This document shows, piece after piece, positions 9,266 to 19,572 of a DNA stretch of 64,000 bases. The notes under the pieces are model-generated. The model saw only the letters and a program-made list of their open reading frames with translations. It was not told the origin of the DNA and did not search any database. The stretch is from Pseudoxanthomonas sp. GM95 (GTDB lineage: Bacteria > Pseudomonadota > Gammaproteobacteria > Xanthomonadales > Xanthomonadaceae). A program made the translations under genes and the position numbers. Numbering within the stretch: position 1 is the first letter of the stretch; every line of letters starts with the position of its first letter. The stretch covers positions 248,001 to 312,000 of the forward strand of contig NZ_FOAX01000002.1 in the NCBI RefSeq assembly GCF_900109775.1. The letters are read 5' to 3'.

Positions 9266-9721
9266 ATGAATACCCAGACCAAGACCACGCATACCCTCAA
9301 TGACCTGATCGCCATCGCGCGCGATGGCCAGGATTTCTACACCGAGGCCGCAGGCAAGGTGGATGACGCCACGTTGAGCGCGCTGTTCAGCCGCATCGCC
9401 GGCGTCAAGCAGGACATCGTGCGCGATCTCAGCGCCGCGGTGACTGCAGCAGGCGGCGAGCCGGCCACGCACGGCACGGTCGTCGGCACGATGCAGGAGT
9501 TCTACGGCAAGGTCCGCGCCACGCTGGGTGACAAGCAGTACGGCTATGTTGCCGAACTTGAAGAGTCGGAAGATCGCCTGCTGAAGGCTTTCACCCAGGC
9601 GGCCTCGGACAACGATGCCAGCGTGGCCGTGCGCGAGGCTGCACAGCGCTTGCTGCCGCAGGTGCGCGAGTGTCACAACGTGATGCGTGATCGCAAGCAC
9701 GCGATGAAGAACGCGGCGTAA
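9266..9721 (+). CDS. DUF2383 (PA2169-type) four-helix-bundle protein
   Basis: A 151-residue, almost wholly helical protein that matches the PA2169 family: LNDLIAIARDGQDFYTEAAG at the start, EESEDRLLKAF in the third helix and a histidine-containing last helix (VRECHNVMRDRKHAMKN). Family members are ferritin-like bundles induced under stress; their biochemical role is unsettled. Acidic and histidine residues at helix positions could bind metal, which is inference. A ribosome site (aaggag) lies nine bases before the ATG, and a strong terminator follows 33 bases after the stop, so this is a single-gene transcript. Confidence 0.87.
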   Translation: MNTQTKTTHTLNDLIAIARDGQDFYTEAAGKVDDATLSALFSRIAGVKQDIVRDLSAAVTAAGGEPATHGTVVGTMQEFYGKVRATLGDKQYGYVAELEESEDRLLKAFTQAASDNDASVAVREAAQRLLPQVRECHNVMRDRKHAMKNAA

Positions 9722-9753
9722 ACCGCAACCGCCTGAAAGCCAGGCGTCTGAAT

Positions 9754-9793
9754 GCAGCCCGCCCGATGCAGATCGGGTGGGCTGCTTGTTTTT
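9754..9793 (+). terminator. Rho-independent terminator after DUF2383 gene
   Basis: A 14-bp stem (9754-9767 with 9772-9785, one G-U pair) closed by a GCAG loop, followed by a T-rich tract (TTGTTTTT). Confidence 0.9.
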
Positions 9794-9888
9794 GCGCGGG
9801 GCACGCAAGGCGCCAGGCACGCCCTGCTTGCCTCCCGTGCGCCGCATCGGCGACTGTAGGCGCCTTCCTGCCGACCTGATGGCGTTTC

Positions 9889-10842
9889 ATGCGCACGCTT
9901 TATCCCGCGATTTCTCCCTACGCCGAGCAGCGGCTTGCCGTGGACGCATTGCACACGCTGCACATCCAGGAGTGCGGCAATCCCGAGGGCAGGCCCGTCG
10001 TGTTCCTGCACGGCGGCCCCGGCGGTGGTGTGGTCGACGACCATCGGCGCTTCTTTGATCCGCAGCGGTGGCGGGTGGTGCTGTTCGACCAGCGCGGTTG
10101 CGGCCGGTCAACCCCGATGTCCGAGGTGCGCGACAACACCACCGCGCATCTGGTTGCAGACATCGAAACGATCCGCCAGCACCTGGGCATCGAACGCTGG
10201 GCGGTGTTCGGTGGCTCTTGGGGGTCGACCCTGGCGCTGGCCTACGCACAAGCGTATCCGGCGCAGGTCACCGGCGTGATCGTGCGTGGCATTTTCCTGG
10301 GCCGGCGCGAAGAACTGCACTGGTGCAACGAAGTGGACGGCGGCGCGCGCATGGTCTTCCCCGAAGGCTGGGCGCGTTACGAGGCGCACATTCCCGAAGA
10401 CGAGCGTGGCCAGATGGTCGAGGCCTACTGGCGCCGCCTGGACAGCGATGACCCGGCCGTGCGCCAGGCCGCGGCCGACGCCTGGAATGCATGGGAGGAC
10501 AGCTCTTCCACCCTGATCCACGAGGCCGATCCGCCGCCGCCGGAAGACGATGCGGCGGCCGCGCTGGCGGTGGCACGGATCGAGGCGCACTACTTCCGCC
10601 ACGACGTGTTCCTGCAGCCCGGCCAGCTGCTGCGCGACATCGACCGCATCCGCCATCTGCCCGGCACCATCGTGCAGGGGCGCTACGACATGCTGTGCCC
10701 GGCCAAGGCGGCCTACGAACTGTCGCAGGCCTGGCCCGAGGCGACGCTGGAGATGGTGCTGGCCGGGCATAGCGCCTTCGACCCGGCGATCACCGATGCA
10801 CTGGTGCGCGCCACCGACGCACTGGCCGACACGTTGGGCTGA
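9889..10842 (+). CDS. pip: Proline iminopeptidase (prolyl aminopeptidase)
   Basis: A 317-residue alpha/beta hydrolase of peptidase family S33 that removes N-terminal proline from peptides in the cytosol. The oxyanion/HGGPG motif is FLHGGPGGGVVDDHRRFFDP, followed by the family-specific FDQRGCGRSTP. The nucleophile elbow is FGGSWGSTLALAYAQ (Ser near residue 110), the aspartate lies in GRYDMLCPA (about 266) and the histidine in LAGHSAFD (about 294). Length is as usual for the family (~315). It stands alone, with no clear Shine-Dalgarno before the ATG. The N-terminal segment RTLYPAISPYAEQRLAV is the normal one, so this start is well supported. Confidence 0.95.
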   Translation: MRTLYPAISPYAEQRLAVDALHTLHIQECGNPEGRPVVFLHGGPGGGVVDDHRRFFDPQRWRVVLFDQRGCGRSTPMSEVRDNTTAHLVADIETIRQHLGIERWAVFGGSWGSTLALAYAQAYPAQVTGVIVRGIFLGRREELHWCNEVDGGARMVFPEGWARYEAHIPEDERGQMVEAYWRRLDSDDPAVRQAAADAWNAWEDSSSTLIHEADPPPPEDDAAAALAVARIEAHYFRHDVFLQPGQLLRDIDRIRHLPGTIVQGRYDMLCPAKAAYELSQAWPEATLEMVLAGHSAFDPAITDALVRATDALADTLG

Positions 10843-11164
10843 CGCGTATCGCCCGCCTGCGTCGCTGGATGACGCGGCGGACTGCTGCCGTCGCGCGTTC
10901 GCAAAGGCGGGAGCCGCACTTCGCGCGTCGGTCCGTGCTTGGCGCCCACCGCGGGCTCAACGTCGGCGCGCGACGGGGATCGCTTCCACAGCGATCCGGG
11001 CGTCACGGATCCTGTCCAAACGCGTGCCACCACACGCCCGAAGCCTGTTCATGGACGCACCCGTCAGGTGTGCTGCAATGCGCCTGTCCTCGCTGGCACG
11101 CTCATTGCGTACCCGCTGGGGGCGATCGCCACTGCGACCGCATGCAACGCCAGACGACAGGGGG
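10843..11164. other. Intergenic stretch, nothing recognised
   Basis: 322 bases between pip and the next gene. Open frames cross it but have no plausible start and no recognisable product. I see no strong hairpin, repeat or promoter pair here. Confidence 0.5.
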
Positions 11165-11641
11165 ATGGCGATGTGGGACTTCAATGAGCAGGACGAAAGC
11201 CGGTTGCTGGACATGCTGTTCCGCATCTCCGGGATGAGCGAGCAACCGCGCCAGGACGACTACCAGCTGGTCACCAGCTGTCTGCACCATCCACGCAGCG
11301 AGATCCGCGAGCGGGCGATCCTGATCGGTGGGTTGCGCTGGAAGGATCAGACCGTGCTGGGCTATTTCCAGGGCGCCTTGGTCGGCGGCCGCGAGCCGGA
11401 TGACGAGAACCGCCGCTTGATGATCGAATGCCTGGTCGCGCAGAGCGTGGCGCAGGAAGACGATCCGGAAGGCCTGGTCGCGTTCCTGCGGCGGCTGTCG
11501 TTCGACCTGCCGCGGGCCAGCATGACCTGCAAGGCGGCCTTTGCCGGGGTGGAGCGCCTGCGCGGCCGGATGGATGCGCAGGCCTATGCGAGTCTGGATT
11601 ACGACCAACTGCAGCTCGGCAACGCGCGCCTGTTGAGCTGA
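11165..11641 (+). CDS. Small helical (HEAT-like) protein of unknown function
   Basis: A 158-residue protein starting MAMWDFNEQDESRLLDMLFR; a second ATG two codons later is also possible. It looks all-helical, with spaced L-L-x-x-L patterns and the phrase HHPRSEIRERAILIGGLRWK, which resembles a HEAT-repeat helix pair. No signal peptide or membrane segment. The open frame extends upstream by 205 codons without family resemblance, so the upstream part is treated as non-coding. It ends 12 bases before the convergent diguanylate cyclase gene. The name of the family is unknown to me. Confidence 0.65.
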   Translation: MAMWDFNEQDESRLLDMLFRISGMSEQPRQDDYQLVTSCLHHPRSEIRERAILIGGLRWKDQTVLGYFQGALVGGREPDDENRRLMIECLVAQSVAQEDDPEGLVAFLRRLSFDLPRASMTCKAAFAGVERLRGRMDAQAYASLDYDQLQLGNARLLS

Positions 11642-11653
11642 AGGTCCGGCAGG

Positions 11654-13282
11654 TCAGGCCGGGGCCAGTTCGACCCGGTCGCGGCCGGCGCGCTTGGCCG
11701 CGTACATGGCGGCATCGGCGCGCTGCAGCAGGGCGACGGTGTCGGCGTCGTCGGGCAGCAGTGCAGTGACGCCGGCGCTGAGGCTGACGTGCAGATCGGG
11801 CAAGCCAAGCTCACCGGCAATCTGGCCCAGCAGGCCGCGTAGCGATTCGATGCGCTCGCGTGCGCGCTGAGGCTGCGCGCCAGGCAGGACCACCAGGAAT
11901 TCCTCGCCGCCCATGCGGGCCACGTAATCGCCATCGCGGAAGACCTGGCGCAGGGTGCGTGCGAACAGCTGCAGTACCTGGTCGCCGACATCGTGGCCGA
12001 GCCGGTCGTTGATGTCCTTGAAGTGGTCGATATCCAGGAAGCCCACCGAAAGCGACAGGCCGCCGCGACGGGCGCTGGTGCTGGCGGCGGCGAGGTATTC
12101 CAGCGCGGCGCGGCGATTGGGCAGGCCGGTCAGGGCATCGGTCTGGGCGAGCAGGCGCATCTCGTCGCGCTGCCGGCGCAGGCTGCCCAGGCGCAGGGTC
12201 AGGGCCATGCTGGCGGTCAGCGCCAGCCAGCAGCCGCACAGCATCATGGCTTCCACTTTCCAGCGGGCAAGCGTGCCGGGCACGGTCAGTTCCAGCAGGC
12301 CGAGCAGCAGGAACGGCGCCACGCACGCCAGCGAGGTGACGCCGCCGCCTTCGCCGCGCCACAGGGTCAGCACCGCCAGCGCGGCCAGCACCAGGCCCAG
12401 CAGGTACAGGCCGATCTCATCCAGCAACGAGGCCAGGGGCAAGACGCCGGGCGGCAGCAGCATGACCAGTCCGGCCAGCGCGAAGCAGCCCAGCATCAGC
12501 CCGTCCGAAATCCGCCGCACCGTCCTGACCACCGACGCCGGCGCGGACTGGTAGGCCAGCATCCGCACGGTCAGGCCAATCATCGCGGTGGGCAGGGCGA
12601 TCATCAGCTGCAGGGCAGCTCCGCCCAGCGGCAGCCACGGCCGCGGATACGCCCACAGGCCCGATAGCAGCGCCATCCACAGCGCGAACAGCGCCGCACT
12701 GACCGCGTAGGACAGGAATGCCCGCTCGCGCGTGCTGATGAAGGTCAGCAGCGAGGACAGCACCAGCGCCAGCATCACCGCCACCGAGGCCACGCGCAGC
12801 GAGAAGCGGAACGTATCCTGGCGCTGCACGGTTGCCGGTTCGCCCAGGCGCACGATCGGCCGCCACAGCGGGAACGGGCTCGGGTCGAATTCCACCTCGA
12901 TCGGCGTCAGGTCACCGCGCTTGGGCACCAGCACCGTGCCCATGCCGGCCAGGAAGCGCGAGTCCAGCGTGCGCGCATCCTGCAGCAGGCCGCAGCGTTC
13001 GCGACTGCCCTGGCGGATCTCGATCTCGCCGCGGAACACATTCATCACCACCACGGCCTGCGGCGCGCCGGACCAACCACCGCTGGGCGGCGGCAAGGTC
13101 AGTCGCGTCCGGTCGGGCTGGTGCTGGTGCAGGCAGGGCTGAAGCGGGGCCTCGCTGAAGGCGGCTTCGCCGGTGACCACGTAGGCGTCCTGCATGGGCG
13201 CACGCGCGCACGCCGCCAACCCGCACAGGGCGAGCAGCATGCACAGCAGCCTGGTGGCGCGACGCGCCAGGAGCAAGGTCAT
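11654..13282 (-). CDS. 7TMR-DISM-type diguanylate cyclase
   Basis: About 542 residues. The N-terminus is a signal sequence with a possible lipobox-like LCGLAACARA, followed by a ~150-residue periplasmic beta-rich domain, then about seven membrane helices beginning TRERAFLSYAVSAALFALW, typical of 7TMR-DISM receptors. The C-terminal GGDEF domain has the intact site MGGEEFLVVLPG and an RDGD inhibitory RxxD five residues upstream. It should make c-di-GMP in response to a periplasmic ligand, possibly a carbohydrate. The open frame continues 51 codons upstream of the chosen ATG, but a signal peptide directly after MTLLLARR makes 13282 the best start. Confidence 0.88.
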   Translation of the reverse strand: MTLLLARRATRLLCMLLALCGLAACARAPMQDAYVVTGEAAFSEAPLQPCLHQHQPDRTRLTLPPPSGGWSGAPQAVVVMNVFRGEIEIRQGSRERCGLLQDARTLDSRFLAGMGTVLVPKRGDLTPIEVEFDPSPFPLWRPIVRLGEPATVQRQDTFRFSLRVASVAVMLALVLSSLLTFISTRERAFLSYAVSAALFALWMALLSGLWAYPRPWLPLGGAALQLMIALPTAMIGLTVRMLAYQSAPASVVRTVRRISDGLMLGCFALAGLVMLLPPGVLPLASLLDEIGLYLLGLVLAALAVLTLWRGEGGGVTSLACVAPFLLLGLLELTVPGTLARWKVEAMMLCGCWLALTASMALTLRLGSLRRQRDEMRLLAQTDALTGLPNRRAALEYLAAASTSARRGGLSLSVGFLDIDHFKDINDRLGHDVGDQVLQLFARTLRQVFRDGDYVARMGGEEFLVVLPGAQPQRARERIESLRGLLGQIAGELGLPDLHVSLSAGVTALLPDDADTVALLQRADAAMYAAKRAGRDRVELAPA

Positions 13283-13388
13283 CGGGTCGTGGGAGGGCAA
13301 CTGGCGCCGACGGGAATCCCCGGCGTCCACCCATGGTATCGGCTGGCGCGGGCAAGACTTGAACCCGCGTCGCGTGCCCGCGTTTGCG

Positions 13389-14264
13389 TCAGTGCGTGGC
13401 CGCCGGCGCGACCGGCAGCGCAAACTCCGCCACAACCGGGAAATGATCGGAGGGATAGCGCGCGCCGGCGTGATCGGTGAGCGTCTGGACTGACTGCAAT
13501 GTCATGTTGCGGAACAGGATCCAGTCCAGGCGCCGGTCGGGCGTGCCGGTGAAATCGTGGAAGGTCGCTTCCGGCCCGCTGCGCGGCGCGCCGGCCAGCC
13601 AGGCATCCTTGAGCACCGCGGTCAACGCGGCGTGGGCTGGATCGGCGTCGGTGGTGTTGAAGTCGCCGGTGAGCACGAACGGCTCGTCCGCCGGCAGCGC
13701 GGCGATGCGCTTGACGATCAGCTGGGCGCTTTTCAGGCGCGCCGCGTCGTCCTGGTCGCGATAGGGAAAGTGGGTGTCGTACAGGACGAAGCGCTTGCCG
13801 TCGGCGACGCGCTCGAAGCGTGCCCAGGTGACCATGCGCGGATACAGGTTGCCCCAGGTGATGCTGCCGGCCGCCTCGGGCGTGTCGCTGAGCCAGAAGT
13901 TGCCCGAGGCCAGCACCTTCAAGCGGTCGGTGCGATAGAACACGCCCATGTGCTCGTCGCCGTCGCCGCCACGGCGGCCTTCGCCGAACCAGCGGTACTG
14001 CGGCAGGCGCGCGATCAGGTCATCGGCCTGCTGCTTGACCAGCTCCTGGGTGCCGATCACATCCGGCGCCTGCGCGGTGATGAGCTTGGCCATCAGGTCG
14101 CGGCGATTCTCCCAGCGGTTGTCGTTGGTGTCGGCCGGCGTGCGCACGTTGAAGCTCATCACCTTCAGCGACGGCGTAGCCGCCAGCGTGGCCGCGGCGG
14201 GCAGCACCATCAGGATGATCAGCAGCAGGCGGAAACGACGTCGCCGGGCGCGGGAGAAGAACAT
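13389..14264 (-). CDS. Secreted endonuclease/exonuclease/phosphatase-family enzyme
   Basis: About 291 residues. After a basic, hydrophobic signal sequence (RRRRFRLLLIILMVLPAAAT) comes an EEP fold: KVMSFNVRTP (metal Asn), GTQELVKQQ (metal Glu), DTHFPY (catalytic Asp-His), LTGDFNTTDAD (the G-D-F-N core) and YPSDHFPVVAEF (terminal S-D-H). This subgroup is close to bacterial secreted phosphodiesterases annotated as endonuclease/exonuclease/phosphatase; nucleic acid, phospholipid or sugar phosphate could be the substrate. The start is placed just before the signal sequence; the frame stays open 46 codons upstream without coding character. Export across the inner membrane is inferred. Confidence 0.87.
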   Translation of the reverse strand: MFFSRARRRRFRLLLIILMVLPAAATLAATPSLKVMSFNVRTPADTNDNRWENRRDLMAKLITAQAPDVIGTQELVKQQADDLIARLPQYRWFGEGRRGGDGDEHMGVFYRTDRLKVLASGNFWLSDTPEAAGSITWGNLYPRMVTWARFERVADGKRFVLYDTHFPYRDQDDAARLKSAQLIVKRIAALPADEPFVLTGDFNTTDADPAHAALTAVLKDAWLAGAPRSGPEATFHDFTGTPDRRLDWILFRNMTLQSVQTLTDHAGARYPSDHFPVVAEFALPVAPAATH

Positions 14265-14472
14265 GGCGGTTTCGTGCGGAAGCAAGTAGACGCAGGCATG
14301 GTCCCCCTCGCACCCGGGCGTGAACACCCGGCGATGGTCGCAGATGAATCCCGCAGGAACCCCGAAATGCGAGGTTTGCGTCACAGATCCGGCGTGTCGC
14401 ACCGATCAGGTGCGTTGTGGCACAGCCATCGCCGCAACAGCGCCGGACGTCTGCCCGGCGCCGTGCACCCGG

Positions 14473-15882
14473 TCAGTTCCAGTCGGCGTGGAAGCTGCCT
14501 TCGCGATCGGTGCGTTCGAATGTATGCGCGCCGAAGAAATCGCGCTGGGCCTGCAGCAGGTTGGCCGGCAGGCGCGCGCTGCGGTAGCTGTCGTAGTAGG
14601 CAATCGCCGACGAGAAGCACGGCACCGGGATGCCGGCCTGCACCGCGGTACTGACGACCTCGCGCAGCGCGCCCTGGTAATCGGCGGCGATCTTCTGGAA
14701 GTACGGGTCCAGCAGCAGGTTGGCCAGCTTCGCGTCGGTGGCGTACGCGTCGGTGATCTTCTGCAGGAAACGCGCGCGGATGATGCAGCCGGCGCGGAAG
14801 ATCTTGGCGATCTCGCCGTACTGCAGGTCCCAGTCGTATTCGTCCGACGCCGCGCGCATCTGCGCGAAGCCCTGCGCGTAAGACACGATCTTGCTCAGGT
14901 ACAGCGCCTTGCGCACCGCTTTGATGAAGACTGCGCGGTCGCCGGAGAACTTCGGCGCATCCGGGCCGGCGAGGATCTTGGCCGCGGCCACGCGCTCGTC
15001 CTTCAGCGAGGACAGGACGCGCGCGAACACCGACTCGGTGATCAGCGGCAGCGGCGCGCCCAGGTCCAGCGCGCTCTGGCTGGTCCACTTGCCGGTGCCC
15101 TTCTGCGCGGCGCGGTCCAGCACCACGTCGACCAGGTCGGCGTCGCTCTGGTCATCGCGCTTGCGGAAGATCTTGGAGGTGATCTCGATCAGGTAGCTGT
15201 CGAGTTCGCCGTCGTTCCACTGCGTGTAGATGTCGGCCAGCTCGGCGTTGGACACGCCCAGCACGTCCTTGAGTACCGCATAGCTTTCGGCGATCAGCTG
15301 CATGTCGCCGTACTCGATGCCGTTATGGACCATCTTGACGTAGTGGCCGGCGCCATCGGTGCCGATGTAGGTCACGCACGGCGTGCCGTCTTCGGCCTTT
15401 GCGGCGATCTCGGTGAGGATCGGGGCGACCAGCTCGTACGCATCCTTCGGGCCGCCGGGCATGATCGACGGGCCTTTCAGCGCGCCTTCCTCGCCGCCGG
15501 AGACACCGGTGCCGATGAAGTGGAAGCCGGCATCGGCCAGTTCCTTGTTCCGCCGGCGCGTGTCCTGGAAGAAGGTGTTGCCGCCATCGATCAGCACGTC
15601 GCCCTTGGACAACAGCGGCTTCAATTCCTCGATCACCGCATCGGTGCCGGCGCCGGCCTTGACCATCAGCAGGATGCGGCGCGGGGTTTCCAGAGAGTCG
15701 ACGAATTCCTGCAGCGAATAGGTCGGCACCAGGCCGGCATCGGGGCTGTCGGCCATCACTTCGTCGGTCTTCTCGCGGCTGCGGTTGAAGATGGAGACCT
15801 GGTGCCCGCGACTGGCGATGTTGAGCGCCAGGTTGCGGCCCATAACCGCCATGCCGACCACACCGATGGGTTGCTTGCTCAC
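14473..15882 (-). CDS. gnd: 6-phosphogluconate dehydrogenase, decarboxylating
   Basis: 469 residues, the normal length for the long (dimeric, NADP-linked) Gnd type. It oxidises 6-phosphogluconate to ribulose 5-phosphate and CO2 in the pentose phosphate pathway. Visible signatures: the nucleotide site [20 protein letters not shown], the substrate loop [20 protein letters not shown], the catalytic lysine region [17 protein letters not shown], and the C-terminal tail [11 protein letters not shown]. The start codon is GTG at 15882 ([10 protein letters not shown]), preceded by aggag at good spacing; the frame is open far upstream, which is a GC artefact. No zwf or pgl gene is adjacent. Confidence 0.97.
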   Translation of the reverse strand: MSKQPIGVVGMAVMGRNLALNIASRGHQVSIFNRSREKTDEVMADSPDAGLVPTYSLQEFVDSLETPRRILLMVKAGAGTDAVIEELKPLLSKGDVLIDGGNTFFQDTRRRNKELADAGFHFIGTGVSGGEEGALKGPSIMPGGPKDAYELVAPILTEIAAKAEDGTPCVTYIGTDGAGHYVKMVHNGIEYGDMQLIAESYAVLKDVLGVSNAELADIYTQWNDGELDSYLIEITSKIFRKRDDQSDADLVDVVLDRAAQKGTGKWTSQSALDLGAPLPLITESVFARVLSSLKDERVAAAKILAGPDAPKFSGDRAVFIKAVRKALYLSKIVSYAQGFAQMRAASDEYDWDLQYGEIAKIFRAGCIIRARFLQKITDAYATDAKLANLLLDPYFQKIAADYQGALREVVSTAVQAGIPVPCFSSAIAYYDSYRSARLPANLLQAQRDFFGAHTFERTDREGSFHADWN

Positions 15883-16349
15883 GTTGTTGCTCCTGGAAAG
15901 GAAGAAGGCCGCGGAAGGCTCCGCGCAGCGCGCCATTTTATGCCGGTCGCCGTGTGCGCTGGTGGCCGCGGCATGGAACGCAGCATGTGCGGCGCGCTGG
16001 CCCTGCTGCGTTGCGCCAGGTGCCTGCAGTCTTGATGACGCCATGGATGGATTGTGTAAAAGCGTCAGCGGTTCTGCGCATGCAGCACCGCAGGGTGTAA
16101 CGCACGATCTCGCGCGAGGGCCGCGCGCTTGCTGCGCATTGCGCATCTGCATGGCGCAATGCGTGAAGCCAAGCACGTTTGGCCGTGTCCGATGCGTGAT
16201 CGAGGCGGCGTTGAGTGGAAGTGCGCACCCAAGGCCAAGCGATGGCTGGGGCGCATTCGCAGGGGCAGTCACTGCGCTTTCCAGGCACGCCGCGCGCTGC
16301 CGGCTTCCCCACAGACCCGCGCCACCCACACGGAAGCCGGAGCACACGC
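15883..16349. other. Divergent intergenic region between gnd and the Dyp peroxidase
   Basis: 467 bases that must carry the promoters for both divergent genes. The only clear structure is the inverted repeat at 16135-16163 listed separately. Open frames crossing it have no plausible product. Confidence 0.5.
16135..16163. repeat. Perfect 10-bp inverted repeat, possible operator or hairpin
   Basis: CGCATTGCGC (16135-16144) and GCGCAATGCG (16154-16163) separated by nine bases. It lies 187 bases before the Dyp peroxidase start and about 250 bases from gnd. No T-tract follows on either strand, so a terminator is unlikely; a dimeric regulator site is possible but not assignable. Confidence 0.45.
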
Positions 16350-17720
16350 ATGTCGATCAACCTGACAAAACCCCTGGACGACACCGTCATCAGCAACGTC
16401 GAAAAACATTTCCTGCGCGGCCTGCAGGCCAACATCCTCAAAGGACACGGACGCGAGCACATCGCGCTGCTCTTCCTCGAAATCGCCGATCAGGCCAAGG
16501 CGCTCGCCTTTCTGCACGCCTATCCGGTCACCGATGCCTTCACCCAGCTGGAGGAAACCAAACTCTTCAAGGAAACGCGCGCGCCCGGCGGCGTGGTGCG
16601 GCTGGTGTTTTTTACCAAGGCCGGGCTTGATGCGCTGGGGCACGGCGCGCCGTTTGCCGGTTTCGGGGCGTTTGCTTCGGGCATGGCCGCGGATGCCGGC
16701 GTGCTCGATGGTGGCTCTAATGGATCGTGGCAGGCGCAGTTGAAGCAGCCGGCGCACGTGCTGCTGCTCATCGCATATCACGACGAAGCGACGCTGGCGC
16801 GGATGGTCGGCAAGCTGGTCGAGGATTTCGCAGCCGATGATGCGCCGTTCAAGACCCTGCTGGTGCAGGAAGGTCGCGCCTACAAGAACAGTGACGGCGA
16901 GGGCATCGAGCACTTCGGCTATGTCGACGGGCGCTCGCAGCCGCTGATGATGAAGAGCGACATCGAGCGCGAAGCCAACGGTGGTGGCGGCATCGGCCAG
17001 CATGATCCGACCGCGCCGCTGGGACAGTTCATCCTGGCCGATCCCTTGGGCGGCGACGGTTTCGGCAGCTTCTTGGTGTTCCGCAAGCTGGAGCAGGACG
17101 TGGCCGGCTTCAAGGCCGCCGAGCGCCACCTGGCGGCCACGCTGTCGCTGGCCGGCGATGATCGCGAACGCGCCGGCGCGCAGATCGTCGGACGCTTCGA
17201 GGACGGCACGCCTTTGACCCTGGGCAATGCCGAAGGCGGCGTTCCGGTGCGCAACGATTTCAACTACGGCGCTGATGCCAATGCCTCGCGCTGTCCGTTC
17301 CAGGGCCATATCCGCAAGACCCATCCGCGTGGCTCGAGTCCGGGTGGACTGGCCTTCGACAACACCGTGCAGATGGCCCGGCGCGGTATTACCTATGGGC
17401 ATCGCCTGCAGGACCCGGACACCAAGGAGCTGATCGACCAGCCCAACGATGGCGTCGGCCTGCTGTTCATGAGCTACCAGGCCTCGATCGAAAACCAGTT
17501 CCACTTCATGCAGACCCAGTGGGCCAACAACGAAGGGTTCCCGAGCGCCGGCGTGGGCATCGATCCAGTGATCGGGCAGGTGGGCACGCTGGGGCAGCGC
17601 TGGTTCCCGACCTTCGGCTCGACCGCCTCGCCGCAGTCCGAGCATGTCGGCGGCTTCGTCAAGCTGAAGGGCGGGGATTACTTTTTTGCCCCGTCGATTA
17701 GCGGTCTGCGCAGCCTTTGA
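16350..17720 (+). CDS. Dyp-type peroxidase
   Basis: 456 residues, the larger class of dye-decolourising peroxidases. The family signature GXXDG appears as [13 protein letters not shown] (distal aspartate, about residue 197), and the proximal heme histidine is in [14 protein letters not shown] (about residue 327). [15 protein letters not shown] near residue 380 is also typical. The enzyme uses hydrogen peroxide to oxidise dyes or phenolic compounds. No signal peptide and no encapsulin gene are present, so cytosolic action is likely. The frame stays open 45 codons upstream; ATG 16350 with ggag at eight bases fits best. Confidence 0.9.
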   Translation: MSINLTKPLDDTVISNVEKHFLRGLQANILKGHGREHIALLFLEIADQAKALAFLHAYPVTDAFTQLEETKLFKETRAPGGVVRLVFFTKAGLDALGHGAPFAGFGAFASGMAADAGVLDGGSNGSWQAQLKQPAHVLLLIAYHDEATLARMVGKLVEDFAADDAPFKTLLVQEGRAYKNSDGEGIEHFGYVDGRSQPLMMKSDIEREANGGGGIGQHDPTAPLGQFILADPLGGDGFGSFLVFRKLEQDVAGFKAAERHLAATLSLAGDDRERAGAQIVGRFEDGTPLTLGNAEGGVPVRNDFNYGADANASRCPFQGHIRKTHPRGSSPGGLAFDNTVQMARRGITYGHRLQDPDTKELIDQPNDGVGLLFMSYQASIENQFHFMQTQWANNEGFPSAGVGIDPVIGQVGTLGQRWFPTFGSTASPQSEHVGGFVKLKGGDYFFAPSISGLRSL

Positions 17721-17817
17721 TGGCCGCGGCGTGACGATCCGGACAGAAGGGTGCGTTTTTCAGGAGGGCTTCAACGCGCGTCGCTAGGCTCGATGGTTTC
17801 CCGCGTTGGAGCCCTTC

Positions 17818-18138
17818 ATGGATTGTCCCGTCTGCAAAACCACCGCTCTGGTCATGTCCGAGCGCCAGGGCATCGAGATCGACTATTGCCCGCAGTGCCG
17901 CGGGGTCTGGCTGGACCGCGGCGAGCTGGACAAGCTGATCGAACGCGCCGTGCCGGCTTCCGCGCCACAGATGGCCGCGCCGCCACCGCCGCCGGCCGCC
18001 CATTACGATCAGGCGCGCCATGGCCACCCGCCGCAGGGCTATCGCGATGGCCGCCGCCATGACGGGTATCGGGACGGCTACGGGCATCATCCCAAGAAGA
18101 AAAAGGAAGGGTTCCTCTCGGACCTGTTCGACTTTTGA
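17818..18138 (+). CDS. Zinc-ribbon (zf-TFIIB) protein
   Basis: 106 residues. The N-terminal zinc ribbon is MDCPVCKTT followed by YCPQCRGVWLDRGELDKLI, giving two C-x2-C pairs in the zf-TFIIB arrangement. The middle is proline-rich (PPPPPAAH) and the C-terminus is rich in H, G, Y and R with a KKKK patch and ends LSDLFDF, a pattern seen in the family. The role is unknown; a nucleic acid or protein-binding adaptor is plausible. GGAG seven bases before ATG 17818 fixes the start, against a TTG four codons upstream. Confidence 0.88.
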   Translation: MDCPVCKTTALVMSERQGIEIDYCPQCRGVWLDRGELDKLIERAVPASAPQMAAPPPPPAAHYDQARHGHPPQGYRDGRRHDGYRDGYGHHPKKKKEGFLSDLFDF

Positions 18139-18365
18139 GCGCGCTGCATGGCGATGGGGCGCGACAGCAGTGTCGGCCCTTGAACCAGCCCCCGGCCGGT
18201 CCTATGTGAAAGCTGGGGCAGCGCGATCTGGTTGGCGCCTTGTCGCAAGTGACTGACGAGGAAGGAAAAATTCTTCTGAAGGCGCTGATTTCTAAAAGTG
18301 AATGCAATACAACGAAAAGTCTGGAAATTGTCTCCCTGGTAGAACAATGGGAACCATCCCAGGCC

Positions 18366-18395
18366 TTAGCAGTCGAACCCTCACATTGCTAATAT
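18366..18395 (+). promoter_or_regulatory. Possible promoter immediately before rpoH
   Basis: TTAGCA (18366-18371) and TAATAT (18390-18395) are separated by 18 bases. Transcription would begin about 7-8 bases later, at or next to the ATG of rpoH, so a transcript from it would be essentially leaderless. Prediction by eye; other upstream promoters are likely for a heat-shock sigma gene. Confidence 0.4.
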
Positions 18396-18402
18396 CGCTG
18401 CC

Positions 18403-19281
<879 letters not shown>

Positions 19282-19303
19282 GCACGCGACGGCTGCTGTG
19301 ATG

Positions 19304-19335
19304 AAGAAACCCCGCCATGTGCGGGGTTTCTTTTT
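19304..19335 (+). terminator. Rho-independent terminator after rpoH
   Basis: A perfect 12-bp stem (AAGAAACCCCGC with GCGGGGTTTCTT) around a five-base loop, running into TTTTT. Confidence 0.93.
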
Positions 19336-19387
19336 GCCGCGTGGCGGAAAGATCGCGTGGGCGATCACCGGTCACGGGTTCCCTGAC

Positions 19388-19405
19388 AATCGTGTAATCA
19401 CGATT
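19388..19405. promoter_or_regulatory. Palindromic operator candidate upstream of the iron-uptake operon
   Basis: AATCGTG and CACGATT form a perfect 7-bp inverted repeat around TAAT. It ends two bases before the predicted Fur box and 168 bases before the receptor gene. The spacing (GTG-N4-CAC) does not fit a CRP/Clp site (GTG-N8-CAC). The binding protein is unknown. Confidence 0.45.
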
Positions 19406-19407
19406 TC

Positions 19408-19426
19408 AAGAATGATTCGCATTTGT
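19408..19426. promoter_or_regulatory. Predicted Fur box
   Basis: The 19 bases AAGAATGATTCGCATTTGT match 11 of 19 positions of the classical Fur consensus, including the central ATGAT and CATT. The position, upstream of a siderophore receptor operon, agrees with iron repression by Fur. Prediction by eye. Confidence 0.6.
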
Positions 19427-19572
19427 TAGGCTTTCGCGAATTCGGTCACAGCCCTCCGGCTGGGCCACGAAGCTGGCCAAGGTGGAACGCGCGCTCGCGC
19501 CGTTCCCGCGCCTGACTCCGCTGCATTCGCCCAAGCCAATCGCCAGGGCCCTCCCCCTGACGAGGCTGTCCC

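Noticed and set aside
13343-13380. tRNA T-arm-like text (GACTTGAACCCGCG on the plus strand) upstream of the second diguanylate cyclase
   Set aside because: The putative stem arms GCGGG/CCCGC enclose 11 bases instead of seven, and no acceptor, anticodon or D arm can be built around it. At most it is a tRNA remnant.
16350-17720. Encapsulin cargo system around the Dyp-type peroxidase
   Set aside because: No encapsulin shell gene is adjacent and the C-terminus (PSISGLRSL) was not clearly a cargo-loading peptide in a paired locus.
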